NCBI GenBank assembly: GCA_902612575.1
Contig: CACMDZ010000002.1
Span: 62,001 to 126,000, forward strand
Length of the DNA: 64,000 nt
Origin: an uncultured Pelagibacteraceae bacterium
Lineage (GTDB): Bacteria; Pseudomonadota; Alphaproteobacteria; Pelagibacterales; Pelagibacteraceae
Direction: 5' to 3'
A model generated the notes under the pieces. It searched no databases, was not told where the DNA came from, and saw only the letters and a program-made list of their open reading frames with translations. Position 1 is the stretch's first letter, and each line of letters starts with the position of its first letter. Both the position numbers and the translations under genes were made by a program. Of the stretch, positions 53,851 to 63,176 are shown one piece after another.

Positions 53851-54924
53851 TTATAATCTAACTCCTGCTCCTTTTAAAAATTTTGCTTTTTCATCAAGCG
53901 GAAGTCTTGGATTTGCTGCTAGATCTAAGTTATCAAATTTTTTGACTTTATACTTTTCAAGACCAACAAGTGCAATCATAGCTGCATTATCACCACATAA
54001 TTTTGGTTCAGGAAAAATTGGTCTAAAATTATTTTTCTTACATACTTTTATCAATTTTTTTCTTATTCCTATATTAGCCGCAACACCTCCAGCAATTACA
54101 AAAGATCTATCTTTCTTTCTGCTGGTTTTTTTGAATTCCTCAAATGCTACTTGCGTTTTAACTTCTAAAATTTCTTCAATTGTTTTTTGAAAAGATGCTG
54201 CAAGATCATATTTCTCTTGCTTAGATTTTATAGTGTTAGATATTCTTAAAATTGCTGTTTTAAGACCTGCAAAAGATAAATTACATCCTCCTTTATTAAT
54301 AATTGGTTTAGGAAGTTTAAATTTATTTGCATCTCCCTGCTTAGCAAAACCTTCTAACTTTGGTCCCCCTGGAAAATCAATTCCTAAAAGTTTTGCGGTC
54401 TTGTCAAATGCCTCTCCTAATGCATCATCAATTGTTGTTCCTAATCTTTTATAATTTCCAAGCCCATTCACACTTAGATATTGAGTGTGTCCACCCGAAA
54501 TTAACAATAGTAAATATGGAAAATTTAACTTTGTACTAAGTCTTGGACTTAAAGCATGTCCTTCAAGATGGTTTACTCCAATAAAAGGTACATTTAAGCT
54601 AGCAGATAAAGCTTTACCAAAATTTAAACCGATAGTAAGGCAAACAATTAAGCCTGGACCAGATGTTGAGGCAATTGCAGAAACATCATTTAAATTCACA
54701 CCACTTTCATTAATTGCTTTTTTTGCAATTAAATCGATTTTTTCAACATGAGACCGTGCTGCAAGTTCAGGAACTACACCTCCGAATTCTTTATGAATAT
54801 CAAATTGACTTGAAACTACGTTAGATAATATTTTTATCTTACCATTTTTATCTTCTTCTATGATTGATACTGCTGTTTCATCGCAACTTGTCTCAATTCC
54901 AAGGATTATTTTTTTTTTATTCAT
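53851..54924 (-). CDS. tsaD: tRNA threonylcarbamoyladenosine transferase subunit TsaD
   Basis: 357 aa. ASKHA fold with LGIETSCDETAVSIIE at the N-terminus, metal-binding HxxxH in NHLEGHALSP, SGGHTQYL and FAGLKTAI. It makes t6A37 in ANN-decoding tRNAs with TsaB/E. It is divergent from hemC, a neighbour pair common in alphaproteobacteria. Confidence 0.96.
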   Translation of the reverse strand: MNKKKIILGIETSCDETAVSIIEEDKNGKIKILSNVVSSQFDIHKEFGGVVPELAARSHVEKIDLIAKKAINESGVNLNDVSAIASTSGPGLIVCLTIGLNFGKALSASLNVPFIGVNHLEGHALSPRLSTKLNFPYLLLLISGGHTQYLSVNGLGNYKRLGTTIDDALGEAFDKTAKLLGIDFPGGPKLEGFAKQGDANKFKLPKPIINKGGCNLSFAGLKTAILRISNTIKSKQEKYDLAASFQKTIEEILEVKTQVAFEEFKKTSRKKDRSFVIAGGVAANIGIRKKLIKVCKKNNFRPIFPEPKLCGDNAAMIALVGLEKYKVKKFDNLDLAANPRLPLDEKAKFLKGAGVRL

Positions 54925-54978
54925 AAATATTTATAATTAATACAATTAAACTATAAGAATGTAATAAAAATAAGAATT

Positions 54979-55890
54979 ATGAGAAGAGATAAATTCATTG
55001 TTGGTACTCGAGGAAGTAAGTTAGCTCTAATTTATACTGAAAAAGTGATCAAGTTTCTTAAAAATGTTTCATCAACTGATATAGAAATAAAAAAAATAGT
55101 CACCAGTGGAGATGAAAACCAAAAGGATAGGTTGTCAAATATTGGAGGGAAAGGCTTATTTTCAAAAAAAATTGAAACAGAATTAATTAATCATAAAATT
55201 GATATTGCAGTTCATGCTTTAAAAGATATGCCATCAATCGAAACTGAGGGTTTGATAACAAATTTTTATTTAAAAAGAAATTCTCCTAATGAAATATTTA
55301 TTAGCAATAACAATATCAAGTTCCAGGATCTTAAACCAAATTCAACTATTGGAACTTCTTCGTATAGAAGGGAATACCAACTCCAGAGTATTAGATCAGA
55401 TTTAAATTATAAATTAATAAGAGGAAATGTGGACACTAGGATCAATAAGTTAGAGAATGGAGATTACGATGCCATTTTACTTTCCAAAGCTGGCATAGAA
55501 GCTTTGGGACTGACAAATAAAATAACACAGGAATTTGATACAGAGGAGCTAATACCATGTGCCGGACAAGGAATTATTGCCATACAATGTAGAAAAAATG
55601 ATAAAGACGTAATAAATATATTGGAAAAAATTAATGATAATCAGTCAAGAGTAATTGCAAATGCTGAGAGAAATATTTTGAAAATTCTTGAGGGTGATTG
55701 TGATACAGCAGTTGGTGTATATGCGAAAATTACGAAAGATATTGTAAATATTAAAGCAGAACTTTTCTCAGTTGATGGCAAACAGAGATTTTATGTTGAT
55801 GAAAGTGAAAATGAAAAAATGATTAATGATCTAAGTATTAAGATTGGAGAAAAATTAAAATCAGAATCAAAAGGATCATACAAAAGGTAA
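54979..55890 (+). CDS. hemC: hydroxymethylbilane synthase (porphobilinogen deaminase)
   Basis: 303 aa. N-terminal VGTRGSKLALIYTEKVI, the GKGLFSKKIE segment and the dipyrromethane cofactor cysteine in LEGDCDTAVGVYA are visible. It polymerises four porphobilinogens. It is followed 1 bp later by hemD; together with the hemE-H-J operon most of the tetrapyrrole backbone pathway is represented. Confidence 0.96.
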   Translation: MRRDKFIVGTRGSKLALIYTEKVIKFLKNVSSTDIEIKKIVTSGDENQKDRLSNIGGKGLFSKKIETELINHKIDIAVHALKDMPSIETEGLITNFYLKRNSPNEIFISNNNIKFQDLKPNSTIGTSSYRREYQLQSIRSDLNYKLIRGNVDTRINKLENGDYDAILLSKAGIEALGLTNKITQEFDTEELIPCAGQGIIAIQCRKNDKDVINILEKINDNQSRVIANAERNILKILEGDCDTAVGVYAKITKDIVNIKAELFSVDGKQRFYVDESENEKMINDLSIKIGEKLKSESKGSYKR

Positions 55891-55891
55891 A

Positions 55892-56590
55892 ATGCATATT
55901 TTATTAACAAGACCACTAGAAGATAGTAAAGAATTAATTTTAAGATTTAGTTCTTTGGGGCATAAAGTTTCTCACCTACCCGTAATAAAAGTTGAACCAA
56001 TTAAATATGATGAACCTGACTATAGCCAATTTAAGGGAGTAATATTTACAAGTTCCAATGCAATAAAGAATTTAGACTTAACTAGAGTTGATAAGAAAAT
56101 TGAATGTTTTTGTGTCGGTTCCGCAACAGAAAAAATTGCAAAGTTAAAGGGTTTTCAAAATATTATTTCTGCAGAAGGAAACGTAAATAATTTAAAAGAA
56201 TTAATATTACAAAACTTTGACTCAAAAAATGGATCACTTCTTTACGTAAGTGGTCAAGTAGTTTCCAGTAGATTAGATAAAGATCTTATTGCAGAGGGTT
56301 ATTCTTTGAAGAGACTGATTAATTATACAGTTTCACCAACTCAAAAAATAAAGGAGGAATTTAGAACAGAGTTGAAAGCCTCGATTCCCGATATAATTTA
56401 TATCTACTCAGAAAATAGCGCTAAGAGTTTATTAAATTTACTTAAAAAATATAATCTTTTAGACAGTTGGATGGATACTAATTTGATGTGTATGGGTGAA
56501 AAATCATCATCAATTTTAAATGAGATTAAGTGGAAAAAAATTTTTCTATTTAACCCTGGTGAAGAAGAGTTTTTGCTATATAAAATTTAG
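55892..56590 (+). CDS. hemD: uroporphyrinogen-III synthase
   Basis: 232 aa. Sequence similarity in this family is low, but HILLTRPLEDSKELILRFSSLGH and VIFTSSNAIKNLDL match the two-lobe fold, and the gene follows hemC directly. It closes and inverts ring D of hydroxymethylbilane. Confidence 0.88.
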   Translation: MHILLTRPLEDSKELILRFSSLGHKVSHLPVIKVEPIKYDEPDYSQFKGVIFTSSNAIKNLDLTRVDKKIECFCVGSATEKIAKLKGFQNIISAEGNVNNLKELILQNFDSKNGSLLYVSGQVVSSRLDKDLIAEGYSLKRLINYTVSPTQKIKEEFRTELKASIPDIIYIYSENSAKSLLNLLKKYNLLDSWMDTNLMCMGEKSSSILNEIKWKKIFLFNPGEEEFLLYKI

Positions 56591-56592
56591 CC

Positions 56593-57678
56593 ATGGATGT
56601 TTTTGATAATTTTACAGGTCTATTTTTATCAGTTTGGAAAAAAGGAATATTGGGTGTTAACTTTGTAGAGATCTTAATAGGTCTTGGCATATTCTTTATA
56701 TTCCTAGTTTTTAGAGGCTTGATTAGTAAATTAGTAATAAGAAAATTAGAACTAATTTCAAAAAGAACCACCAATAAACTTGATGATACTTTTGTTAAGG
56801 CAATGGAGGGACCAGCAAGATTTCTTCCAATTGTTTTAGGAGTATTTTTTGCAAGTTACTATATGTCTTTTTCAGAAGACACCAGATTATTTTTAGACAA
56901 TGTAAATAGAACTTTAATTACAATTCTACTTTTTTGGATTATCCACCAAATAATTGAGCCAATCTCTTATATTCTAAGTGGTTTTGATAAAATTTTAACT
57001 AGAGAATTAATCGGCTGGATCATCAAATCTCTTAAAATTTTAATTTTAATTTTAGGTGCTGCAGCAGTTTTAGAGTTGTGGGGAATAAAAATTGGTCCAA
57101 TAATAGCTGGACTAGGATTATTTGGTGTTGCTGTTGCATTAGGAGCTCAAGATTTATTTAAAAATTTAATTTCAGGAATTTTGGTTCTTGTAGAAAAAAG
57201 ATTTAAAATGGGCGATTGGATTGAAGTTGAAGGAATAATCGAGGGAGTAGTTGAAAAAATAGGTTTTAGATCAACCGTTATAAGAAAATTTGATAAATCT
57301 TTAGCTATTATACCTAATTTTCAGTTTGCAGAAAATGCTGTGATTAACAAAAGTCAAATAACTAATTGGAGAATTAGTTGGACAATAACTCTTCAGTACG
57401 ACTCAACGGTAGAACAGTTAAAAACTATTAGAAATGACATAGAGAATTTTATTAATCATTCAGAAGATTATGAAACAGCTGTTGGAGTATCAGTAAGAGT
57501 AGATAAATTTTCCGATAGCTCAATAGATATGTATGTGAGATGTTACACAAAGACAAATAGTTGGAGCGAAATGTTATTAGTAAAGGAAAGACTTGCAATT
57601 AAGATTAAAGAAATTGTAGAGGGTAACAAAGCCTCTTTTGCTTTCCCAAGCACATCTGTTTATGTAGAAAAGAAATGA
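56593..57678 (+). CDS. MscS-family mechanosensitive channel
   Basis: 361 aa with about four transmembrane helices. The pore helix region GLFGVAVALGAQDLFKNLISGILVLVEKRFKMGDWI (about 178-213) is the MscS signature, followed by the beta domain. It relieves turgor on hypo-osmotic shock. It overlaps the YggT gene by 4 bp. Confidence 0.92.
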   Translation: MDVFDNFTGLFLSVWKKGILGVNFVEILIGLGIFFIFLVFRGLISKLVIRKLELISKRTTNKLDDTFVKAMEGPARFLPIVLGVFFASYYMSFSEDTRLFLDNVNRTLITILLFWIIHQIIEPISYILSGFDKILTRELIGWIIKSLKILILILGAAAVLELWGIKIGPIIAGLGLFGVAVALGAQDLFKNLISGILVLVEKRFKMGDWIEVEGIIEGVVEKIGFRSTVIRKFDKSLAIIPNFQFAENAVINKSQITNWRISWTITLQYDSTVEQLKTIRNDIENFINHSEDYETAVGVSVRVDKFSDSSIDMYVRCYTKTNSWSEMLLVKERLAIKIKEIVEGNKASFAFPSTSVYVEKK

Positions 57679-57965
57679 TAGCTATATTTTATTTAGTTCT
57701 CCAACTTTTGAAATTATATTCATATGTTGTGATAGCCAACGTTGTTATTAGCTGGTTAGTAGCTTTTAATGTCTTGAATACATCGAACAGATTTGTTTAT
57801 TCAATTTTAGAATTTACCTATAAGCTTACCGATCCAATTCTCAACAAAATCAGGGGTTTTTTACCTAGCCTTGGTGCTTTTGATATATCGCCAATCATTC
57901 TTCTTTTGTTGATATGGTTTATAGAAATGTGTATGAAGCTCTACATAGCACCACTAATTTTTTAA
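57675..57965 (+). CDS. YggT-family membrane protein
   Basis: 96 aa. Two helices flanking the family motif: YVVIANVVISWLVAFNVLNTSNRF, then YKLTDPILNKIRGFLPSLGAFDISPIILLLLIWF. YggT proteins are linked to osmotic tolerance or cell-division factors in other bacteria. It is coupled to the MscS gene and followed after 4 bp by folD. Confidence 0.92.
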   Translation: MIAIFYLVLQLLKLYSYVVIANVVISWLVAFNVLNTSNRFVYSILEFTYKLTDPILNKIRGFLPSLGAFDISPIILLLLIWFIEMCMKLYIAPLIF

Positions 57966-57969
57966 TATC

Positions 57970-58818
57970 ATGATTTTAATTGATGGAAAAAAACAATCAG
58001 CTGAACTAAGAGAAGAACTAAAACAAGAAGTTGAGGGTTTAAAACAGAAACACAATAAAGTTCCAGGTCTTACAGTAATTTTAATTGGTGACTTAGCCCC
58101 AAGCCAAATTTATGTAAGAAATAAAGAAAAATCAGCAAAACAAGTTGGTTTGAAATCAGAAGTTATAAAATATCCAGATACAGTAGATGAAAAGACTGTT
58201 TTAAATAAAATAGAGGAACTTAATAAAGATGAAACAGTTTCAGGAATTTTAGTTCAATTACCATTGCCCAAACATATCAACAAGCAACATGTTATTGAAA
58301 CTATCTCACCACACAAGGATGTAGATGGTTTACATCCAATGAATGTGGGTAATCTATCGTCTGGATATCAAGGATCAATTCCTTGTACACCACTTGGATG
58401 TTATTACTTATTAAAAAAAATTGAACCCAACCTAACGGGAAAAAAAGCCGTCATGATTGGTAGATCAAATCTAAATGGAAAAGCTATGGCGCAGCTTTTA
58501 CTTCAAGAAGATTGTACAGTAACGATTACTCATTCAAAAACTAAAGATCTTCAGCATGAGTGCTTAGAGGCAGATGTGATTGTTGCAGCAGTTGGAATTC
58601 CTGAACTTATAAAGGGAGATTGGGTAAAAAAAGATGCAATAGTAATAGATGTCGGAATAAATAAAACAGAAAATGGTATAGTGGGTGATGTAAATTTTGA
58701 AGAAGTTTCAAAAGTTGCAAAAGCTTTAACTCCAGTTCCAGGTGGCGTTGGACCTATGACAATTGCATGTCTTTTAAAAAATACAATTGAGTGTTTCAAA
58801 AGATCCTTAATTAATTAA
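57970..58818 (+). CDS. folD: methylenetetrahydrofolate dehydrogenase/cyclohydrolase
   Basis: 282 aa. PGLTVILIGDLAPSQIYVRNKEKSA holds the catalytic Lys region, then GILVQLPLPKHI and the C-terminal PVPGGVGPMTIACLL signature. Interconverts methylene- and formyl-THF. The MscS/YggT/folD order is unremarkable in this lineage. Confidence 0.97.
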   Translation: MILIDGKKQSAELREELKQEVEGLKQKHNKVPGLTVILIGDLAPSQIYVRNKEKSAKQVGLKSEVIKYPDTVDEKTVLNKIEELNKDETVSGILVQLPLPKHINKQHVIETISPHKDVDGLHPMNVGNLSSGYQGSIPCTPLGCYYLLKKIEPNLTGKKAVMIGRSNLNGKAMAQLLLQEDCTVTITHSKTKDLQHECLEADVIVAAVGIPELIKGDWVKKDAIVIDVGINKTENGIVGDVNFEEVSKVAKALTPVPGGVGPMTIACLLKNTIECFKRSLIN

Positions 58819-58824
58819 AGATAA

Positions 58825-59883
58825 TTGCCAAAGTTAGCAATTTTAATTCTTATTTTTTTTATCTATAATTCTTTATCATTAGCTATGGAAAAAATGCCTT
58901 ATCATCACTTACCAGACGGTAGCTTCAGAAATCCAGAGGGCTCACCTGAGAGAAATTCTAATTTCAAATGGTCCTTTAAAGTATTCAACAAAGAAAAGAA
59001 AAAACTTAATATGTCTGTTCCCAAGGATCATGTCGTTGATAAACAAAGAGTTCTTTCAAATTTAGAAAATTTAAAAAATGATGATTATGTTGGTTGGATT
59101 GGGCATGCAACTTTCTTAATTAAGCTTGGAAATACAACAATTATAACTGATCCTGTCTTTTCAAAAAATGCAGGTCCACTAATTTTTGGTCCAAAAAGAT
59201 ATGTTAAAACAGCACTAGATTTAAATGAAATTCCTAAGACACACTTATTTCTTCTAACTCATAATCATTACGATCATCAAGATATGACTACAATTAAAAG
59301 ATTTCCTTTTAAGGATGCAAAAGTTTTACTTCCTCTAAAGCTTGGAAAGTATTTCATGCGAAATAGCTACAAAGATGTGAACGAAATGGATTGGTATGAT
59401 GAAATTAAAGTTAATGAAGAGCTTAAAGTAACATTGTTACCAGCAGTTCACTGGTCAAAAAGAAGCTTAACAGATACAAATAAAACTTTATGGGGAAACT
59501 TTTTAATTGAGTACAAAGATAAAAAGATACTCTTTGCTTGTGATACTGGAGTTGGAAATATTTATAAAGAGTTAGGTGAAAAATATGGACCTATTGATTT
59601 AACACTCATTAATATTGGAGCTTATAATTTTTATCCATTATCACCTAATAAAGATAAATCTTCTTACCATACTAATCCTGAAGAGGCTTTAAGTATTGCA
59701 AGAGATCTTAAAAGTAAAAAAGTTTTAGGGATGCACTGGGGTACTTTTGTTTTATCTTTAGAGCCAATAATGGAGCCACCCGTTAGATTTAAAGATAATG
59801 CAGAAAAATATGGTTTTAAAAAAGAAGATGCAATTATTTTTAAAATTGGTGAATTTCAGTCTTTAAAAAATTTAGGAATTTAA
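58825..59883 (+). CDS. metallo-beta-lactamase-fold hydrolase (NAPE-PLD/UlaG-like), exported
   Basis: 352 aa from a TTG start. A hydrophobic signal segment (PKLAILILIFFIYNSLSLA) precedes the MBL core: WIGHATFLIKLGNTTIITDPVF, metal-binding LTHNHYDHQDM (HxHxDH), AVHWSKRS, ACDTG and MHWGTF. This matches NAPE-PLD-type phosphodiesterases, usually membrane-associated. The substrate is unknown. Its stop overlaps a convergent small gene by 4 bp. Confidence 0.88.
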   Translation: MPKLAILILIFFIYNSLSLAMEKMPYHHLPDGSFRNPEGSPERNSNFKWSFKVFNKEKKKLNMSVPKDHVVDKQRVLSNLENLKNDDYVGWIGHATFLIKLGNTTIITDPVFSKNAGPLIFGPKRYVKTALDLNEIPKTHLFLLTHNHYDHQDMTTIKRFPFKDAKVLLPLKLGKYFMRNSYKDVNEMDWYDEIKVNEELKVTLLPAVHWSKRSLTDTNKTLWGNFLIEYKDKKILFACDTGVGNIYKELGEKYGPIDLTLINIGAYNFYPLSPNKDKSSYHTNPEEALSIARDLKSKKVLGMHWGTFVLSLEPIMEPPVRFKDNAEKYGFKKEDAIIFKIGEFQSLKNLGI

Positions 59884-60116
59884 CAACAGCCGCAAGTTTT
59901 CTTTTGCTTACTTTTTTCTTCTTTTAACAATTTTTCTTCAGCTTTTGCTATTTCTAGTTCTTTTACACTTTCTTCTGAAGCAGTTTTTTCTTGCAATAGT
60001 TTGTTTTCAAAATATGCATAAAGAGAGTTAAAGCCTAGCTTAGAAGCTTTTTTTTCTTCATAGTTTCTTCTTCCCTTTAAATTTTCAATTAATTCTAATA
60101 TTTGTGGGTTCTGCAT
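59880..60116 (-). CDS. small coiled-coil protein with C-terminal CGCC motif
   Basis: 78 aa, predicted helical and strongly charged (EKTASEESVKELEIAKAEEKLLKEEK), ending in KKTCGCC. A terminal Cys-Gly-Cys-Cys cluster suggests metal binding, disulfide chemistry or a lipidation-like anchor. No family recognised. Convergent with the MBL gene and downstream of the photolyase-like gene. Confidence 0.65.
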   Translation of the reverse strand: MQNPQILELIENLKGRRNYEEKKASKLGFNSLYAYFENKLLQEKTASEESVKELEIAKAEEKLLKEEKSKQKKTCGCC

Positions 60117-60157
60117 ATTATTTTTATCTCATAAATTAAAAAAATTTCAATTATAAT

Positions 60158-61300
60158 TTATTCAAGGTTTTCAACTACTTTAGGAATATATTTTTTAAAG
60201 TTAAAAAAACCTTTGTTACAAAACTTCCATGAATTTTGATCTAATTTTCTATAAAGAAACTCAATATTTTTTAGCGAGTTTTGATTTATATAATCTAAAT
60301 TTTCTCCAACAGTTGGATAAAGGCAGTAACAACTTTCTAAGTTTTTAATTTCGTTAATATCAATAATCTCACAATTAATTGATTTTTCCTCTAACCTTTT
60401 CTTTTGTTCCTCAATCAAACTAACCTTAAAATTCAGTACATTTTCACTAAGTTTAATATTTCTATTTTCATTTTTATTATCAATAAGAAGAATTTTTTTG
60501 AATTTTTGTAGTGCAAAGTCAGTGATTTCAAATGCTAAATTATTTTCGAAAACTAGTAAGTTTTTCTCTTCAATATTTATCGGATTTTCAAAAGTTTTAT
60601 GGAGAATAGTATAATTTTTATCACTTATTATTGGGGGTGCATTTTCGTTAAGTTTAATATTTTCAAATCTATTATTTGTAAATTTTTTAATATTCCATTC
60701 ACTTGCAAGATAATGTTTCCCTTGAGTTTGTATACCTGCAACCCAACGCCAGCCCAAGGTATTAGATGCAGTATCACCATCATATAAGTGTTGCATAAAA
60801 AATTCAGCACCAAGTTGCCAAGGTAAGTCTAGTGTAAATATCCAAATGCTAGCAAACCACATTCTGGTATGATTATGCAAATAATTATAAGTCTTAAGTT
60901 CGTTTACCCATTCATTGAAGCATTCAATTTCAGTGTTGCCCTCAATGGCATTTAAGTAACTTTTATTATCTTTAAATTTCTCTTTTATTCTTTTTAAATC
61001 TAATAAATAATCATCCCAAACTCCTGATCTTAGTTCTAACCAACCTTTCCAATATGTTCGCCACAAAACTTCTTGAATAAATTTTTCATTTTTTGAAAAG
61101 GAAAATTTTTCCAGTGACTTACTAATCACTTCTTTTTCATTAATCACCCCATGTGTAATATATGGTGATAAGCAAGACGTATTAGATCGTTTATCAGGAC
61201 CAAAATCAAAATTTCTTAGTCTCGAATACTCTCCTAAGTTTTTCTCAATGAAGATGTTGAGATTTTCAACAGCTGTTTGTCTTGTTGGTTTTAAATTCAT
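60158..61300 (-). CDS. cryptochrome/photolyase-like flavoprotein with FAD domain first
   Basis: 380 aa. Residues ~1-215 hold a photolyase FAD domain: TSCLSPYITHGVI, EVLWRTYWKGW, LHNHTRMWFASIW, and DGDTASNTLGWRWVAG with the flavin-contacting Asn. Photolyases normally begin with an alpha/beta antenna domain of ~130 residues, absent here. Instead ~135 residues follow the FAD domain (from about 247, NLLVFENNLAFE... EEQKKRLEEKSINCEI) with an alpha/beta pattern like that antenna domain, suggesting a circular permutation. DNA repair or blue-light sensing is possible; which one is unknown. Confidence 0.82.
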   Translation of the reverse strand: MNLKPTRQTAVENLNIFIEKNLGEYSRLRNFDFGPDKRSNTSCLSPYITHGVINEKEVISKSLEKFSFSKNEKFIQEVLWRTYWKGWLELRSGVWDDYLLDLKRIKEKFKDNKSYLNAIEGNTEIECFNEWVNELKTYNYLHNHTRMWFASIWIFTLDLPWQLGAEFFMQHLYDGDTASNTLGWRWVAGIQTQGKHYLASEWNIKKFTNNRFENIKLNENAPPIISDKNYTILHKTFENPINIEEKNLLVFENNLAFEITDFALQKFKKILLIDNKNENRNIKLSENVLNFKVSLIEEQKKRLEEKSINCEIIDINEIKNLESCYCLYPTVGENLDYINQNSLKNIEFLYRKLDQNSWKFCNKGFFNFKKYIPKVVENLE

Positions 61301-61343
61301 AATTAAAAATTTTACTTTAGATAATTTATATTAGAAAAATGTA

Positions 61344-61373
61344 AAGGGCCCAAAAAAACCTAATTGGGCCCTT
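61344..61373 (-). terminator. terminator of the PD-(D/E)XK operon
   Basis: AAGGGCCC and GGGCCCTT (61344-61351 and 61366-61373) form a perfect 8-bp GC-rich hairpin with a 14-base loop, followed on the minus strand by TTTACATTTTTC. It sits 6 bp past the stop of the PD-(D/E)XK gene, the correct place and strand. The loop contains a long A/T tract. Confidence 0.7.
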
Positions 61374-61378
61374 AATTA

Positions 61379-62101
61379 TTATTGGAGAATAATTTCGTTG
61401 TTTTTGACTGATTTACTTTTTGTGGGACTAAAAAATTTACTATCATCTACATACTTACAATGGGTGCAATTATGCCCAGCTTCAGGAATTTTTTCTTCAG
61501 ATAATAACGCCACAACCTCTTTAAGAAATTTGAAGAATTTAATATCATCTCTAGGAATTTCTTGCCACTTAACTTTATTTTTAAAGAAAAAATCTTTTTT
61601 AGCATTCTTTAAAAATTTTTCAGGTTCTAAAACAAATAAACCTATTCTTGAGATCGGTTTAAGTGATGGTTTACCATCCGCTGCATTTTCAAGTGCAAGT
61701 GCATAGGCATGAAGTTGTCTTGAGTATTTCTCAACATTTTGATCTTTAACGCTGCTTGTTTTAAAATCTATTACTCCATAAGTGTTGTCATCGAAACCCA
61801 AAACAGTATCTGTAACACCTTTGATAAAACATTTATTACCAGTATGTCTATCAGCAAAGGGCCGAGATTGGACCCACTTGGATCCAAACTCGATTTTACC
61901 TTCTGGGAGAGTATCAGAGATATCTTTTGGTGATTTTCCTTCAAAATGATCCTTCATGATAGAGTCAATTTTGATGAAGATACTGGGCATGATGCTTCTA
62001 GGTCTATTAAAGCCATGCTTAACTTTAAGATAGAAGCACCTTTTACATTCGTCATACAAAAATCCAAAATCACTTGGACTTAACTTAAATATATCGTTCA
62101 T
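61379..62101 (-). CDS. PD-(D/E)XK-family nuclease with cysteine pairs
   Basis: 240 aa. The nuclease core is GVTDTVLGF, YGVIDFKTS (Asp plus Asp-x-Lys) and YSRQLHAYALALE (QhxxY motif IV), as in RecB/Cas4-like enzymes. Cys pairs at DECKRCFYL (about 18-23) and NCTHCKY near the C-terminus could hold an iron-sulfur cluster. It appears to be a stand-alone conserved family rather than CRISPR Cas4, since no array or cas genes are present. A strong AGGAGGTAAT precedes the start. Last gene of a three-gene minus-strand operon. Confidence 0.8.
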   Translation of the reverse strand: MNDIFKLSPSDFGFLYDECKRCFYLKVKHGFNRPRSIMPSIFIKIDSIMKDHFEGKSPKDISDTLPEGKIEFGSKWVQSRPFADRHTGNKCFIKGVTDTVLGFDDNTYGVIDFKTSSVKDQNVEKYSRQLHAYALALENAADGKPSLKPISRIGLFVLEPEKFLKNAKKDFFFKNKVKWQEIPRDDIKFFKFLKEVVALLSEEKIPEAGHNCTHCKYVDDSKFFSPTKSKSVKNNEIILQ

Positions 62102-62115
62102 ATTACCTCCTTTCC

Positions 62116-62814
62116 TTAGTTAAGTGGTATGACTGTTGCACCAGCTTGCTCGTTGTACCTAGGTAGACGACCAAATTCTTGTTTAAACTCATCTAAAAAC
62201 TGGCTTTCCCAAAGAACCTGTTCCTTCTCCTCTGATAGAAGTGAGTACTCAATTTTATCAAACTTCCAGTTACCTCTATGAATATCTTTAGCTCGAGATT
62301 TGATAGATTTTCCTCTTCCAATGTAAACAATTTCTGCACCATCTAGGTATCTGTATACTCCACCTAAAGTTGGTAGACCTGTAGCATCAGCTGCAGATAG
62401 CTCAAAGCAAGGATCAAGATCAAATACAAATGAATTTGCATCTCTTTCGAATTGTTTAACTTCAATTCTTCTAGCTGATCTTTTCTTGTCACTAATCCTT
62501 TTCAACTTTGGTTGATACTGAATAAGATTACGACATGAAACAAATCCTCTCCTATGATCCTCAGAATTTCTTGACCGAGTAATTTTGAAGTTACTGTCAC
62601 TTTCTTCCATGTTATTGAGAACACATCTTACTTTAGTTGCTTTCTCATTATCGGAGTCATTTAACTCAATCATCACATTCATGAACTTTGATACATCAAC
62701 AATTTTATTTAAGGAGGCATTAAAAGTAATGCCATCCTTATAAATTGTAATACTAGGTTCAGTTAGTCTGAAATGACTATCTCGTTTCCAAGCGGTCCAA
62801 TTATCTTTAGTCAT
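62116..62814 (-). CDS. GIY-YIG-domain protein with unknown N-terminal domain
   Basis: 232 aa. The C-terminal ~90 residues hold GVYRYLDGAEIVYIGRGKSIKSRAK, the GIY-YIG pattern with its Arg, and a downstream Glu-containing helix (QVLWESQFLDEFKQEFG) that would complete the active site. The N-terminal ~135 residues are an unrecognised basic domain. Nicking or structure-specific cleavage is typical of the fold. It overlaps the upstream gene by 8 bp. Confidence 0.78.
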   Translation of the reverse strand: MTKDNWTAWKRDSHFRLTEPSITIYKDGITFNASLNKIVDVSKFMNVMIELNDSDNEKATKVRCVLNNMEESDSNFKITRSRNSEDHRRGFVSCRNLIQYQPKLKRISDKKRSARRIEVKQFERDANSFVFDLDPCFELSAADATGLPTLGGVYRYLDGAEIVYIGRGKSIKSRAKDIHRGNWKFDKIEYSLLSEEKEQVLWESQFLDEFKQEFGRLPRYNEQAGATVIPLN

Positions 62815-63157
62815 AAATTGCCTCCGCTTTAATTACTGGTGTTACATCAACAGCAATTACAGATATAAGCATCTGCTTAGTTTTGTAGTCACCTCTTATT
62901 TCTCTCATCAATGGCAGCGTTAATGCTAGTTTTTGAGAGCTGTCGTAACCAAGTTTAGGTGCAAAAGCTGTTTCAATTTTTTCGAACAACTTTGGCATCC
63001 ACATCTCAGGTTCATGAAGAGCTTCTTTAGGAATTGCAACAGTTTCAACTCTTACATCAAGCACCTCCTCTGATTTGCCATCATATACATCTCTTGCAAT
63101 TTGAATGGGTGATGGATTACCCATTGGTAACAAATTTAAATTTTCTTTTTTTTTCAT
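62807..63157 (-). CDS. hypothetical protein, 116 aa, first gene of nuclease operon
   Basis: The track's TTG start is replaced by the ATG at 63157, which has AGGAGG upstream (minus strand AAAGGAGGTTTT). The product has an N-terminal KKKENLNLLPMGNPSPIQ tail and an alpha/beta body (VLDVRVETVAIPKEAL...). Not recognised. Coupled to the GIY-YIG gene; a partner subunit or DNA-binding accessory is an open guess. Confidence 0.7.
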   Translation of the reverse strand: MKKKENLNLLPMGNPSPIQIARDVYDGKSEEVLDVRVETVAIPKEALHEPEMWMPKLFEKIETAFAPKLGYDSSQKLALTLPLMREIRGDYKTKQMLISVIAVDVTPVIKAEAIYD

Positions 63158-63176
63158 AAAACCTCCTTTAGGTTTT

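Noticed and set aside
61379-62101. Cas4 of a CRISPR system
   Set aside because: No CRISPR array or other cas gene was seen anywhere in the window, and the cysteine layout is 2+2 rather than the usual 1+3 of Cas4.
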